Positions 45,728 to 58,452 of a stretch of 64,000 nucleotides of DNA are shown piece by piece. The translations under genes and the position numbers were made by a program. Below the pieces are notes generated by a model, which ran no database searches, was not told where the DNA came from, and was given only the letters and a program-made list of their open reading frames with translations. Within the stretch, counting starts at the first letter, position 1; each line of letters opens with the position of its first letter. Origin of the DNA: Epichloe hybrida (taxonomy: Eukaryota; Ascomycota; Sordariomycetes; Hypocreales; Clavicipitaceae); the NCBI GenBank assembly GCA_019022495.1, contig JAFEKR010000016.1, forward strand, positions 496,001-560,000, given 5' to 3'.

Positions 45728-46704
45728 TCAATCCACATCATCCTCATGGAACACCAAAGCCCTCACCTCGATGCTCTCCCGAGCAGGCGCATCCTTCCTC
45801 GCGCCCGTATCCTCAAACGCCGTGTGCGGCACCCGTCTGGCCCGCCCATCCTTCTTGCTATCGAAGCACTTGATGAGAAGGACCTGCTCTGGCGACAAGC
45901 CAGACCTGTACACCCACTTGTGGCTCGCATTATGTCTCACGGAATACGTCTCCCCCCTTCTGTCAGGATAAATCAGCTCCGTGACAACGAGGTCCGAGTC
46001 CGGCACGGAATCGGCCTCGGCAACGGCCAGCGGGTCCCGCTCAATCGTCCTGATGGGCCGCCACACGTTGATGATTTGCACGCGGCCCTTGAGGAGGGCA
46101 TCTGCCTCGTCGGGGAGGTGATACCGTACGCGCGAGAGGGCCGCGTCGTAGGACTGGTCGATGTGGACGCGTTGGACTGGACCGCGGGCGGCGCGGTCTT
46201 TGTCCTGGCCGGGGGGTTGGCGGCGAACGGTGTGGTCGAAGATGAAGACTTTGGAGGCGCCGGTTCTTCAGCGATGCAGGCAGAGATAGTCAGTTTCATG
46301 TGAGGTGGTGACATGTTGTCTGCCTGATGCAGCGTGGGTTCGACAGAAAAAAAAACCCCCCGGTGTAAGTGGGAACAACAGGGCACGTACGCATCCCTGA
46401 GTAGTCTCTCCGTTTCAGCATAGTATCCCGCCTTGATCTTGTCGTCGTCCAGAAAGGCCTTCTCAGAAGCTACATGCGCGTAAATCTGGAACCCGTTCTT
46501 GTCAAGCGAGTACCTGTCCTCCTCGCCCGCGATATCCTTGACGGTGATCTGGTGAGGCTCAAAGGGGCGATCGTATGTCTCTGGGCGATCAACATACGTA
46601 GGATGTGGCGGAGACCCGTCCTCGTTCTCTTTGAAGTAGTTCAGGACGGTCTTGACGTCGTGCCTCGGCACAGAGCGCTTCCGGGCGGCGACGGCGGCGG
46701 CCAT
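45728..46704 (-). CDS. AsaB/CmcJ-like oxygenase-family protein
   Basis: Two exons on the minus strand, 46704-46391 and 46265-45728 (852 nt, 283 residues). The intron joins '..TERLLRDA' to 'TGASKVFIFDHTVR', restoring the family motif DATGASxVFIFDHT. Further family landmarks are VHIDQSYDAAL, 'INVWRPIRTIERDPLAVAEA' and 'SHKWVYRSGLSPEQVLLIKC'. These proteins (GA4-desaturase/CmcJ/AsaB group) are Fe(II)-oxygenase-like enzymes found in fungal secondary-metabolite clusters and as stand-alone genes. Here the neighbours are housekeeping genes. Substrate unknown. Confidence 0.85.
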
Positions 46705-47682
46705 GGTTTGGACGTGGACGTGGACGTGAAGGGGAAGGTATATGTGAAAGATGCGTGGATAATCTGAACCGATGATGATGAAACGTTGGCTAAGATGCAG
46801 CGTGTTGAGTGAGGTGTATGAGATTGCTCTTGCTTCCAGGGTTTATATAAAGTAGCCGGAGCGTTTGCCTCAGCACGCCATCTCATGACGTTTGTCATTT
46901 CAGGACCCGATTGATAATCATAACCAATGAGACTTGGTCGTCGTACAAGCTGGCAGTAACGTACTCTCTTGGTCTCACCCATGATTTCCAAGACTAAGGA
47001 GATGTCGTTGCATGATTTCAAATCGGTGCGGAGTTGGGGGGGAGCAATTGCGGAGGTGATATCGCGTCACTGGCGGCCAATCATGCGATGGAGCTAAGAA
47101 ACGGGATGTGTACATATGTACATACTCCGTACATTCATACGTACTCCGTACATATGTACTCATGTATGTACGTATGCTCCGTGGATCAATGGGTAATGCT
47201 CGTCCCGTCGGCCAACTCCAATTTGCCTATATTCTTTCCACCTCGGAACCCAACACAGTCCACAAGTCCCAATACACTGTGTGCTAGCCTGGTTTCTCTA
47301 GAAATATTCAAACACACAGAGTTCAGATGTTGTAGAAACGGACATAATACCTCGCTGGAAGGCTACCGGGTAAGGCTATCACTTTCATCTGTGCTCGATA
47401 TATCCATGACATTCCCGGTATTAGCACTTTTCTCCCGACGCACGCTTGTTGGCTCCAGACTCGGACCCCACCAACCGATCAACCGATCAACCGATCAACC
47501 AACCAACCACCACCAACCACCACCACTTTCTCCTACATCGCCTGCCTGCCCGCCTCTCGTCGTCGGTACCGGTGTCTCTCGACTTGCCATGCCCGAGCCA
47601 GAGCTGCACCGTCACGCGGCATTTCACTCAACCGCCCACTCTCGCCCAATCGAACCACTGCTCCCCTCATCCCCAGACGATC
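46705..47682. other. Divergent intergenic region with two TACTCCGTA copies
   Basis: About 1 kb between the oxygenase and AMPK-beta genes. It contains two TACTCCGTA copies at 47123-47131 and 47142-47150 inside a TACATATGTA-rich segment (imperfect palindromes at about 47110-47175), and a (CGATCAAC)n-like repeat at 47472-47509. No gene supported. Confidence 0.5.
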
Positions 47683-49275
47683 ATGGGCAATAACCATTCG
47701 TCCGCTGCCAAGTCGGGCTCGTCGGGCTCGTCAGGCTCGCCGCCTGCTGCCCCGCCAAACGATGCTGCCAGCTCAACCGCCAACACGTCGACTCCCGCCG
47801 ACGGCCACTCTCATCTCCATCACCTATTGCCTCATCACCGGAAGGAAGCTCGCACCAATCCCATCGCTGCCCACGCCACTCACAGCTCAGCCGCCCCTCC
47901 AGAGCCCTCGCTCGCCCAGGCCACCGGCTCAACCATCGTCAACCGTCCCAAGAGCTTGCCCGGCACAGCTGTCTCATCATTGAGCGGCTCGCCACACAGC
48001 AACATATCAACCCCGTCGAAACCCACCGAGGCTCGTCCGGCCCGAGACGAGCCCACCAAACCCGTCGATGTCCCTGTCGAACCCGGCTCGCTTCGCTCTC
48101 ACAGAGAAGCTCAGATCTCTGCCGCCGAGCGAGCTGCCGGCATTGACCCGTACCTCGTCTCCAACAACAGCGTCACAGACATGTACCTGAGAGGACCACC
48201 TCGACTGCCTCTGCCCATCGAGGAGGAAGTTCACACACCTGGCTCCCCCATATTAGCCCCGGAGCAGGGACTCGCCGACGTAGAGCTGGGTGATTCCTCG
48301 GATGGCTTGACAAGGAAGAGCTCCGCCGTGAGTACTACGACGTTCGACGACGACGAGTCCGAGGAATTGCGAGTGGACAAGACGAGACCTGTGGTTCCAA
48401 CCAAGATTGAGTGGAAGCAAGGAGGTGACAAGATCTATGTCACAGGTACCATTTTTCAATGGAACCGCAAGCAGCGGCTGCATCCCGTGTAAGTGTCTCC
48501 CCTTCCCATTGCCGCCTCCAAAGTCTTGGCGCGCAGTATCTTCCCAGATGCAAGGACCAAATCTGATCATGCCATGGCGATCAAGCGAGGGAAAGCCAGG
48601 ACATTTTGCCACCACGGTGTACATTCTCCCTGGAACACACCATCTTCGCTTCTTGGCCGATGGTATCATGCAAACCTCGTCCGACCTGCCAACGACAGTA
48701 GATTTCGGAAACAACCTCGTCAACTATATCGAAGTAAATCCCGACGCATTACTCAAAGCCAAGCAAAGCTCTGGCGTGTCCCAGGCCGACACAGACATCG
48801 ATGCTTCCCAAACAGATTCACAAGCCAAGGAGCCAGCCAAGCCCAAGGGCAAACCTGTCCCTGCTCCCAATGCCTACGCTAGTCAGGTTCCGCAGTACCT
48901 AATCGACTTCGACCAACCCGAGGACTCGTCAGCGTATAGGAACGCTGTAGGAGCGATCGAGAAATTGCCAACACCGCCCAGTCTGCCTGGCTTCCTGGGC
49001 AAGCCCATCCTCAACGCCGCTACGCTCATGAAGGATGACAACTCGGTGCTGAACATGCCCAACCACACCGTTCTCAATCACTTGGCCACGAGCAGTATAA
49101 AGAACAACGTCCTGGCTGTGTCGGCGACGACGAGGTATCACAACAAGGTAAAACTCATTTTCCTCGCCTCCTGTGCGAACCTGTGCGAACAGACACGAGA
49201 ACAATGCTTACATGTCCCTGTACGCAGTACGTCACCACGATAATGTACAAGCCCACATCGACGGATGAGGGCTGA
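47683..49275 (+). CDS. GAL83: AMPK/SNF1 beta subunit (GAL83/SIP2-like)
   Basis: Three exons: 47683-48488, 48586-49147, 49228-49275 (1416 nt, 471 residues). The N-terminus MGNNHSSAAKSG fits an N-myristoylation signal. A long Ser/Pro/Ala-rich region follows. The glycogen-binding (CBM48) fold starts at about 243 ('PTKIEWKQGGDKIYVTGTIF'), with the intron inside it, joining 'QRLHPV' to 'EGKPGHFATT'. The C-terminal ASC domain ends 'YVTTIMYKPT', coded by a 15-residue last exon. It is the scaffold and targeting subunit of the SNF1 energy-sensing kinase, controlling carbon derepression. Confidence 0.94.
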
Positions 49276-49694
49276 TGACGACTTTGCGTTTATGAGAGAA
49301 TTTGGGTAAATGTCTTTTTATTTCAATACGGCGTTCTAGACCACAGCTCACAAATGGGGGTTCCTTTACTTTTTCCATCAGAAGATAATTTATGCGGCAC
49401 GATGATGGCGTTGAAAGTTTGATTAATAGTTTGGTTGAAGTTAATGGCATAGTCGACATGACTATAGTAACAAAACAGCAGGTTTTCATGCAGGCGAGAC
49501 GTTCTGTAGCTAGGCACGGACCTTGGGTAGGTTCCTCAGACGAACAGGCTTTTTGCCTCTTTATTTGAAGCCACAACTATGTACATGGGGAAAAAAAAAT
49601 AAAACAGAGACAACAAACAACAAGACCAAATGCACCCAACGCAACGCCGTCCCATGATTTTGCCATCCATTCATCAACGTCAATCCACTGGTGC
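49276..49694. other. Intergenic between convergent AMPK-beta and KAE1 genes
   Basis: 3' ends of two convergent genes. Nothing notable beyond an A run at 49591-49600. Confidence 0.45.
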
Positions 49695-50750
49695 TCAATC
49701 CCTCCATTCAACATATACCTCATCGGTCCGAAACCTCTGCGTACACACGCTCTCCTCCAACGGCGTCCTGAACCCCTCTTTGTACGCCAGCAAGCCCGCC
49801 TGCGCAATCATGATGCCATTGTCAATGCAGAACCTCTCGTCCGTAGCGTACACACTGCCCCCTCTCTCCCGCGCCATCTCCCCCATCATATCCTGCAAGC
49901 GCTCGTTGCACCCGACGCCACCTACAATCAAGACCTGGCTACTCCCCACGTGAGCCATGGCCCTCTCGGTGATTTCCACCAGCATCGCGAACACCGTCTC
50001 CTGCAGAGAAAAACATAGATCCTCGGGCGTGAAATCCGCCTTGCCCCCCGCGGCCTTGATCTGCGCGGCCAGCGCATCCGCACTCGCCAGGATGCCCGAG
50101 AACGAGCAGTCCATGCCCTTGACTGTATAGGGCAGATGGAGGAGTCTATCCGGCCTGCCCCTCTTGGCCATCTGCTCGATGTTGTAGCCCGGCGCAGGAT
50201 CATTGCTTATCTCGAGGGTTCGCGCGAAGCGGTCCAGACAGTTCCCCACGGCTATGTCGAGCGTCTCGCCGAATATGCGGTACCGCTTCTCGGCGTACGC
50301 GATGACCTGGGAGTTGCCCCCGCTGACGTACAGGACGACGGGGTCCTGGGCGCCGGTGATGTGCCGCCCCATCTCGATGTGGCCGACGCAGTGGTTCACG
50401 CCGACGAGGGGCACGTCCCACAGCAGGGAGAGGGTTCGCGCGCCGATGGCGACGGACGTGAGGGGCGCGCCCATGCCGGGGCCCTGGGTGAAGCAGATGC
50501 AGGAGATGTCGGCGGGGGTGCATTTCGCGGCGGCGAGGGCGGACCGCGCGAGCCGGACGAAGTGCGCGCGGTGGTGGGCGGCCGTGTCCTTGGGGAGGAA
50601 GCCTGTTCCGGGGGGGGAGACGAATGTGTGGCGGAGGTTGGAGAGGATGGTTGTTTGGTCGGCCGTGTGCTGGATGATGCCGATGCCGAGCTTGTTGGCG
50701 GAGCCTTCGCAGCCGAGGGCTATGAAGCTGGTTTTTGGGTTGGGAGTCAT
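49695..50750 (-). CDS. KAE1: tRNA N6-threonylcarbamoyladenosine synthase subunit KAE1 (KEOPS/EKC)
   Basis: Single exon, 351 residues, the usual length for cytosolic Kae1. The ASKHA-fold metal site is visible: VNHCVGH (His120, His124) and [11 protein letters not shown] near the C-terminus. ATP-binding motifs include '[12 protein letters not shown]' and '[16 protein letters not shown]'. Kae1 transfers threonylcarbamoyl to A37 of ANN-decoding tRNAs within the EKC/KEOPS complex and also affects telomeres and transcription. Start at 50750 ([20 protein letters not shown]) matches the conserved beginning. Confidence 0.97.
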   Translation of the reverse strand: MTPNPKTSFIALGCEGSANKLGIGIIQHTADQTTILSNLRHTFVSPPGTGFLPKDTAAHHRAHFVRLARSALAAAKCTPADISCICFTQGPGMGAPLTSVAIGARTLSLLWDVPLVGVNHCVGHIEMGRHITGAQDPVVLYVSGGNSQVIAYAEKRYRIFGETLDIAVGNCLDRFARTLEISNDPAPGYNIEQMAKRGRPDRLLHLPYTVKGMDCSFSGILASADALAAQIKAAGGKADFTPEDLCFSLQETVFAMLVEITERAMAHVGSSQVLIVGGVGCNERLQDMMGEMARERGGSVYATDERFCIDNGIMIAQAGLLAYKEGFRTPLEESVCTQRFRTDEVYVEWRD

Positions 50751-51234
50751 GGTGAGGTTGCGGGATGTTCGTGAGAGAGAGGGGTTGATGCTATAGGCAG
50801 TGTGTCATGGCGGAGGGTATCGAGGGCGTCGTTGGGAGAAGCAGATAGATGGTGGTGGATGGGGCCTTGACGTTTTGGGGGAAAAATTGAGTGAGGCTCG
50901 AAAAGTGCTTGTCGTGGAGGGAAGAGGGGGGGGTGTGGTTGATGGAGGGGCAGACGCCCGGGCCATTTGATGCCATTCTGGTTGGCGGGTGGGGCGCGGG
51001 GCAGGGGTCGCTTATTCTCATGGCCATCCATCCTTTACCATCAACCTGAATTCCCGAAACCACAGCCAACACAGATTTCCCTTTTATTTTAATGCTTCTA
51101 TATTTTAAGTGCTTTATAAAACAGAAAAAAATCCCTCACCGAAAAAAAAAAAAGATCCAGTATGACTCTGCCATCAACCTCACGATGGCTCACAGCACCC
51201 TGCATCTGTCCCGGGCAGTCCGTGAGGGCTACGA

Positions 51235-51265
<31 letters not shown>

Positions 51266-52198
51266 CGTCACCACCACCACCACTACCACTCAACATATCG
51301 TTTTATTTTCCCATATCCTACTGACTACATTTATCACCACTGCTCTGCGATACTCTTGCAACTTTGCGGTTTCCGAGGAAAGAAACGACCAGGCCCTCTT
51401 GAATGATGTGTTCAAATATACTAGGCAGGCTTTAAACTTCCTTCTTATAGCTGGTGGCTTGAACGTAATTCATGATTCGCGATATTACATGCATGCCATG
51501 GAATCGCGTGCTCGCCAATACATTCATCTGGGTCCTGCTCAATCAGGTCGGTCTTGGATCTGACCATGCCTGGACAGTCAACCCAAAGCTTGTAGCGAGA
51601 AACAGGTGCTGAAACTCGGCCTGGCCGGATTGAAAACTTTCACTTCCAAGCAGAACCTTTCGCCAAAGCAGCAGCCACAACTCCACTTCATGCGTCATCT
51701 CATCGAACTCGGATATCATATCACAGAGGAAAATGGAACGAGCGATGCTAACGGGTCCAAAAACGACCCTGATTTGACTGGTTTTTGCATTCTCGCCTTG
51801 CGAGGGCTGTTCTGCATCTTTCTTTTTGGTCTAAAAATGCCCAAGCAAAACATTCATCAACTCCCAACTCCGCGCAAAATGCCAGCCCGCCTAACCATCC
51901 GTCCGTCCGTCCGTCCGTCCGTCCGTCCGTCCTCCAAGCCTGCGCCGAAGAGAACAGAAAAGAATACTATACACTTCCAAAAACGTCCAGTCCAATATCT
52001 TTCGCAGCACAGAATGGGAATATCGAGGTCCTTGCTCTGCGATACCCAGACTCGAGCCGACAGGAATTAACCAAAAAAACACAACACGGAGGCATCGTCG
52101 CTATGTACCGAGTCCCGTCCGCCTCCCAAAGCTATCGCTCGTCATACAAACATCCTTCGCCGACTAATTGAGCAGCAAATGCGACCCGCAACAATCTT
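50751..52198. other. Intergenic upstream of KAE1 and downstream of EPL1
   Basis: About 1.4 kb with no supported gene. Elements: an A run of about 26 at 51235-51261, CACCAC repeats just after it, and a (CCGT)n tetranucleotide array at 51898-51932. Confidence 0.5.
51898..51932. repeat. Tetranucleotide microsatellite (CCGT)n
   Basis: About eight uninterrupted copies of CCGT. Confidence 0.95.
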
Positions 52199-54114
52199 CT
52201 ATGACGCCGCCTGCGCTTGAGCTGCTGCCGGCGGTGGCTGCGGTAATGCTCTGTTACCAACTGCCGCTGCTGCGACAGTCGCTGCATCAGTGGGCATCTG
52301 CGACCGTGCTCCACGGACCGTGTACGGACTGAGTTGAATGGTCGCTCGGAATTTAAGCGCGCGTGTATCAAATGGATCGACTTCATAAACCGGAGAATCG
52401 ACATCATCATCGTCCGAATCATATTTCCACCGATCCGAGTATTCGTTGCTTTCCTGTCTCGGCGTTGTTGTCATTCCTCTACGATCAATCCATAGTCTCT
52501 GGAGTCGGCCAATACGACGTCGGAATGACGGTTGGTTCGTCTGTGGTTGATTGCTGGATATGCCCGCCTTGAACTGGAAAACAGGAAGGCTTGCAAGCTT
52601 GTCAATGTCCATCGGCTCAGAAGGCATCTCATCAACATCCATCTCCTCAGAAGAGGATATTGATGCAGGGGGTGTCATTAAATATTGAGTCTTTGCTGGT
52701 CGGAACTTGAGCTCCATGCCCTGCTCCTTGACCGGCGATAATGGATCTCTAGTGAGGTCGATGTGGTTCTGATTCCATCGCCTGTGGTTTTGTACTTTGT
52801 TCTCGATTTCTTCTCGGAGTTCATTGTCCTTTTGGACCAACTGATCAGCAAGCGATACCAGGTCTTGTTCCAGTGAACGACCATCCAATTTAACAGGCGC
52901 CCGAAGCTGTGTGGCCTGCTGTCTTTGAGCACTCGAGGGCTCGGCGGCCTTGCGCTTCTGTGGCTAAGATATCCCGGGTCAGCATCGAGCAATGTTGCGC
53001 TGAAGAAGGAGGCGCGTTGATTGATGGCGCTTGTGCTTACCTTTTGATTCACAAGGTCTTCATCCTCGCCCTTGATTCCTAGTCTCAGCTTCATCTGTTT
53101 CAATCTGGCTCGTTCTTCAAAGACAGCACGGTCCATGTGCAACACTTCCCGCTTCATCATTTCACGCTCGAATGATAACAAGACAAGCTGGCGACCATCT
53201 TCGAGCTCGCGTCTAAGACGTTTTAGCGTCTCGGCGACCTTATTATCGCGAGCTCTTGTCTTCCTAGTCAGTCTGGCTTCTCTTCGTCGGAAACAGACAA
53301 AGGGATCCGTATCATCCGTCTCTTGATGTATCTCGAATTTGAGAGTTGGGTGCAAAGGCTTGTTGCCCACTGCAAGTCGACTGTTCTTCCAGTAATCATA
53401 GATCGCCTTGGCATGCTGGAGAATGGAAGTGGAATCAAGGTGGTTAAGAGACGGAACCATCATGTCGTAGGCGACAACAGTATTGTCAACCGATGCAAAT
53501 GGGGTCTGCTCAGCCGCGGTGTCCTCAAACACCTCCATGATTCGTTCAAAGTCATCTTCAGAGAGAGGGCCTCCAGCGGGGCTCTTTGCGTTGTATGATT
53601 TTAAGAATCCGGCATCATCGCTGCTCATGTCGTACTGACAGCTGATGCATTCCTCTACGGTTTGCGAAAACCGAATGTATGAGGATGGTTGATGGAAGTT
53701 ACTGGGATATACTTCATCATAGTTGATGTCACTCTCCTGGGGTGGAGGGACCGGGATTTCTTGAGCATTGCTGACGCCAGTTTCTTTAAGAATACTCTGA
53801 AGATGATATTCCTACAGAGGCAGAGGGAAGGAGGAGGGAAGCGATTAGCCAAGGGTGCTTCAAACGCATCTTGTCGTTGCCCAACTCCCCGAGAGCTTGA
53901 TAACAATCACGTGCACAAACACGTGATATCAGAGTGCATGATAAGGGGGAGAATGAATTATACTCACTTTTTCTTCGGCATGCTCGACACCAGTTGCAAT
54001 TTGGATTTCGGTAGTAAGAGCTTCATACTCGGAAGGATCGATTTGATCCTCTCTGAGCACGGGAAGAGCGGTTTTCACACTCAACTTCTTGACTCTGACC
54101 TTGCGCGACGACAT
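52199..54114 (-). CDS. EPL1: EPL1, enhancer-of-polycomb-like subunit of NuA4
   Basis: Three exons on the minus strand: 54114-53968, 53811-53041, 52963-52199 (1683 nt, 560 residues). The EPcA domain spans about 1-260: basic start MSSRKVRVKKLSVKTALPVL, 'QEIPVPPPQE', 'YDMSSDDAGFLKSYN', 'LSEDDFERIMEVFED', and the 'FVCFRRREARLTRKTRARDN' basic segment. A coiled coil (about 235-295) and a Pro/Gln/Ala-rich tail follow. Epl1 bridges Esa1-Yng2-Eaf6 to nucleosomes for H4/H2A acetylation. All splice joins restore family sequence. Confidence 0.95.
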
Positions 54115-55100
54115 GGTGGCGGGTTGGACAAGGTCGGCGTCAAGCCAGCGGAAAATCCGCAAAAAAAAAATCGATCAAGTCATAAAATGAGGCATCAAAA
54201 GTCGCCTCTTGCCAAAATTAAGATGGAAAAGGCGTTGTGGTGGCTTCTATTTGATGACAAAGTTGTCACAGTCGACGGGGTGACGTTGGGATTGTTTTGC
54301 CGCGCGAAGAATTTTCACTGGGCGAAAAGATTGCAGTTGTCTGATGACGGCGACGAGTAGGCGGTGCTAGGCAGAGGCAAAGTGTAAAAGTCACTGCATA
54401 CGCTTGTTTGGTTGGGAGATACTTTTGGCGCTCGGGCCACCGCCTCCTTTTCCACCCCTGCTTGAGACCATCTGGCAGCACTTTGGCACGTTAGTAGCGG
54501 GGCAATACCCGATGTATCGCCGCTGTCAGTGCGCCACATATTCTCTGCGTTATTCCTGGTTCTTCAATGCTGCTTGCGTCTGGAGTTGTTCCGTAAAAAT
54601 AAGCTACAGAATTTCGTAGATTTTCACATGTTGTAAGAGAAATGAAATTGAAACTATAGGAACACATGCAAGAGAAGGGCTCTGCACACCCATGCTGTAT
54701 AAGACAAAAAACAAATAAAGCATCATTATCTATCAGCAGACTTTTAAAGGTTTGCGCAAAATCGTTGTCTTTCTACTTCCCAAAAGTCTTGGCGCACCTG
54801 CACCTGTCCACAACAATTGTGCACCAAAATGGCCCGTGCACCCGGGGCCGATGACCCCTCATGTAAGCAAGCCTCCACCACAGCTGGTCTCGCAACCATT
54901 CAATTCAACCTTTGTTCAATCCATCGGCCTTGTTGCGCATGCATCAAGCGTCACCAAGCGTCACCAAGCATCGAAGCCCTCCTTTCTACTGTTCAAAACA
55001 CTCGCCCACCGACCAAGTTTCTCTTCCGCACGCATCACATCTGCTCGCCGCCCGACTAGTATACAGCCCGTCCCGCCTCCATCTGTGCTTGTCTGTCAAT
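54115..55100. other. Divergent intergenic region between EPL1 and calcineurin B
   Basis: About 1 kb with no supported gene. A duplicated CATCAAGCGTCACCAAG segment near 54940-54970 and a pyrimidine-rich leader precede 55101. Confidence 0.45.
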
Positions 55101-56070
55101 ATGGGCAACACGACCAGCCAGGTCCTGGACAATATCGTCCAGGGTTCCAACTGTGAGAACCCCTTGTTTCCCTCTCCCCCACACTCCACGGTCGCCATGT
55201 CCATTCCAACCGAACCAAAGGCAATTTTAACATGACTTTGTAGTCGACAGAGACGAAGTCGATCGATTACGGAAACGATTCATGAAACTCGACAAAGTAT
55301 TATTATCGCTCCCCGCTCGAACCAGATCGTCACTTTGCCATCCATACTGAGCAAAATCTATCAGGACAACTCCGGCACCATCGAGCGAGACGAGTTCCTA
55401 AGTCTCCCACAAATCTCATCCAATCCCCTCGCCACACGGTTCGTACAACACACCCCCAAGAGAACTTACTACCCTTCCCGTCGTGATTTTGGGGGAGCGG
55501 GATAATACTCTGGAATGAACTGCTTCACCGCGCAAAGGTACTGAAATTCGAGCCCCACCCACAGAATGATCGCCATCTTTGACGAAGACGGCGGCGGTGA
55601 CGTTGACTTCCAAGAATTCGTCTCGGGCCTGAGCGCATTCAGCAGCAAGGGCAACAAGGAGCAGAAACTCCAATTCGCGTTCAAAGTGTACGACATTGAT
55701 CGCGACGGATACATTTCCAACGGAGAGCTGTTCATAGTCCTCAAGATGATGGTGGGCAGCAACCTTAAGGATCAGCAGCTGCAGCAAATCGTGGACAAGA
55801 CAATCATGGAGGCGGATCTGGACAATGATGGCAAGATTAGCTTTGAGGAGTTTACCAAGATGGTGGAGAATACGGACGTCAGCATGAGCATGACGCTGGG
55901 TATGTTTTTCCTCCTTGTCTACCCTCTCAGTGTGACTGTGTTGAGAGTGGACCATCGTGTGAAGAGGTAGCGATTTTCTTTGCCAAGGATCTCAATCTTG
56001 GGTGGAAAATTTGCGAGACCTCACGTGAGTTGGTGTTGGTTTGACTAACATTGATGTAGACCAGTTTTAA
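55101..56070 (+). CDS. CNB1: Calcineurin regulatory subunit B
   Basis: Five exons: 55101-55152, 55245-55297, 55365-55438, 55565-55899, 56060-56070 (525 nt, 174 residues, the standard length). The N-terminus [13 protein letters not shown] is a myristoylation signal. Four EF-hands are canonical: [42 protein letters not shown] and [14 protein letters not shown]. The last exon encodes only the final 'DQF' and stop, joined to 'VSMSMTL'. It is the Ca-binding partner of the phosphatase catalytic subunit, needed for stress responses, septation and virulence in fungi. Confidence 0.97.
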
Positions 56071-58452
56071 AAAACCCGAGCAGGCCTTGCAAAGAAAAGG
56101 AGTGGAGAGGACTGTGGTGCCCATGGTTGAAATACAGAATCGCTGGGAGACTTTTGGGAGCATGAAGCATAGATTCAAGAAGATGATGATAACGAACTAC
56201 CGGCATCGACGAATGAAAGTACACACAACAGCGGGATTTTACTTGTAACTCGCTTCGTCTTTGAACCAAAACTTGCGGGATGCATGCCTATACATGGCAC
56301 CGGTCATCTCAAATGGCGAAATCAGATGGCGCGGGTCGAATATCAGAATGACATGATGTCGTAGAACACAACGGTTGGGAAAGAGGCGACATGCCTAATG
56401 CGGTAATTCCCGACGATTCGACGAGACGGGACGACAGATGGAACAAAAAGCCGTCTACACGGAGTACTCGGTACATCCACCTCCACCTCTTCCTCCATGT
56501 CAATAAATGAAAGAGAGAGACTGGGTGAAAAGAAGGTGACACGCCCCAGCTTCCTTCTGCTTCAGCAACTGGACGGACGAGCGAGAATGTAAATCATGTT
56601 TGCTGCACAATGTAGGTAGGTGACGCTGTCATGCATGAGGCACGGCACGGCACCCCTTTCACAAACGTCTGTTATACTCCGTAGCGGGAAGGCACATGAA
56701 CTGTTTGTTGTCTGAGTCACCCCGTGCAGCCTGATTCTTGACTTCCTTGCCAGCACAGATTGCTTTTCACGTCGCAATCATGTAGCCGTGCCAATGGCCC
56801 TCGTCAAGCCACAGCGCAACTGTTTTGTGACCGTCACCTTGGCTTCTTGCTTCTGACCGAGTTTCGACGGGGTGACAGGCCTCGTGGCTGAAACATTCTG
56901 CTGCACAAAGTTGACAAGTCGACAAGCAACAAGCCCTTCCAATCTGTGCCGTGGCAATTGTCAAAAGTCGGCATCTCGCACAATCCTTGCGCGAGGGGGC
57001 AAAATGCTGAGTCCTGCTTGACCTCTTTTTTTTTTTCCTCTTTTTTTTTTGAAAGTGAAATAAGAAATGCCAGATACGCCAGCCCCCCTGGCATTGGTTT
57101 GATCGGCCGATTCAAGTTCTCGGCCGATTCACGCGATATGTACATGCCATGACGGTGAGTCCAGCCAATCATCGGCGCTGGAGCTATTCCGCGCGCCTCG
57201 GTGAGCAAAACGCCCGAGACGCGCCGTGTCATCCGTCGGTCTATCGCATTTTCCTGCCCCAATTTCGATGATCCTTCGGCCGGGCAAACAGGTTTCTCCA
57301 ATGTTCACGTGCCACGGGTCATAATTGTCCGAAGATCAAGTCGGAAAAGGAACCGGCTATTTTGGTGCAGGCACTGCCAGGCACTCACTGCCAGGCAGGC
57401 GTGATCATCAGAACAGAACGGGTTGGATGTTTCCGTTGAGATCACTATTAGTGCGTGGGTGCCGCTTTGTTGTTCCTCAACGCGACGTTCGCGAGTCGAT
57501 TCCTTTTCGACCACGTTGCGATTTGCCCGTCATTATTATTCGCTTCAGTATACTATACTACATATGCCACACCGCTCTGGCTCCCTCTAATTAACCCCCC
57601 CGGCACGTTCATGATGTACGTCCGTAGAGCAATAATCAATTGCAAAACGAAACATTGTCTGCGTCACCACATCACCATCGTGCCATACCCTACTGGTACA
57701 TATCCATTGCCTGATCCCATGCGCGACAAGTTGAAACGAAGAAAAAGGGAGGTGAAGTGACGAATAAGTGACGAATAAGTGACAAGTTTAGGTATCTCAA
57801 ACATGACACCAGAGGGAGAAAGGGAGGAAGAGAGAAGAGGAGAGGGGGGAGGCCCTTGCCGGTTCCAAACGCCACCATGATTTGCTGTGTTTAGAGCGCC
57901 TGCGCTATTGATTACCGCCCGCGCCTCGCAAGCTCCCTGCCGTGATGATTGGACCTGGTGACGACAACACCACAGATGATGAGAACCCCTTCGCAAGTAA
58001 CCCCAATGCAAAGTGTGAGAAGATTCTGCGTGTCTCGATCCACTCCCTACACTCATCGCTTATAGCAGACGTGACCCGTGATGTTGTAGTCCTGCCGCAT
58101 TCCGTGCAGTAATGTATTCTCTATAATGCTGAACAAGGTTGATATCAAGAGGGCAAAGGACAAAGAAGAAGAACAGGATCCAAGAAGAACCCGTTGATGA
58201 TATCATGTGCCCCAAGTCATTGAACCTGACGCAGGTCAAAAACTCGTTGGCGGCTCGTGTGTGTATTTGGACATGGTATCTGTTGTGCGGGAGAGAGAGA
58301 CATTAGAATACAACGGGGTGCTCATTTCGAAACCTCTCCCTGACTATCGAATAGATCGAGGCACTCTTCTAGAACTGTATGTGAGGGAAGACAAGCAAAA
58401 GGTTAGTCTTTTGGGGTCGTGGAATTGAGCGGGTAGCGCTTGACGCTTGGGA
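56071..58452. other. Intergenic, 2.4 kb
   Basis: No gene I can support. It holds TACTCCGTA at 56675-56683, T runs interrupted by CCTC near 57027-57050, repeated CACTGCCAGGCA (about 57370-57400) and GTGACGAATAA (about 57757-57780). A 55-codon frame at 57943 was considered and rejected. Confidence 0.45.

Noticed and set aside
47034..47693. 219-codon plus-strand frame before AMPK beta
   Set aside because: Runs through simple repeats and into the AMPK-beta start in another frame; no motif.
50136..50774. 212-codon plus-strand frame opposite KAE1
   Set aside because: Gly/Asp/Val-rich antisense shadow of KAE1.
57943..58110. 55-codon plus-strand ORF
   Set aside because: Too short, no signal peptide or motif, no promoter support.
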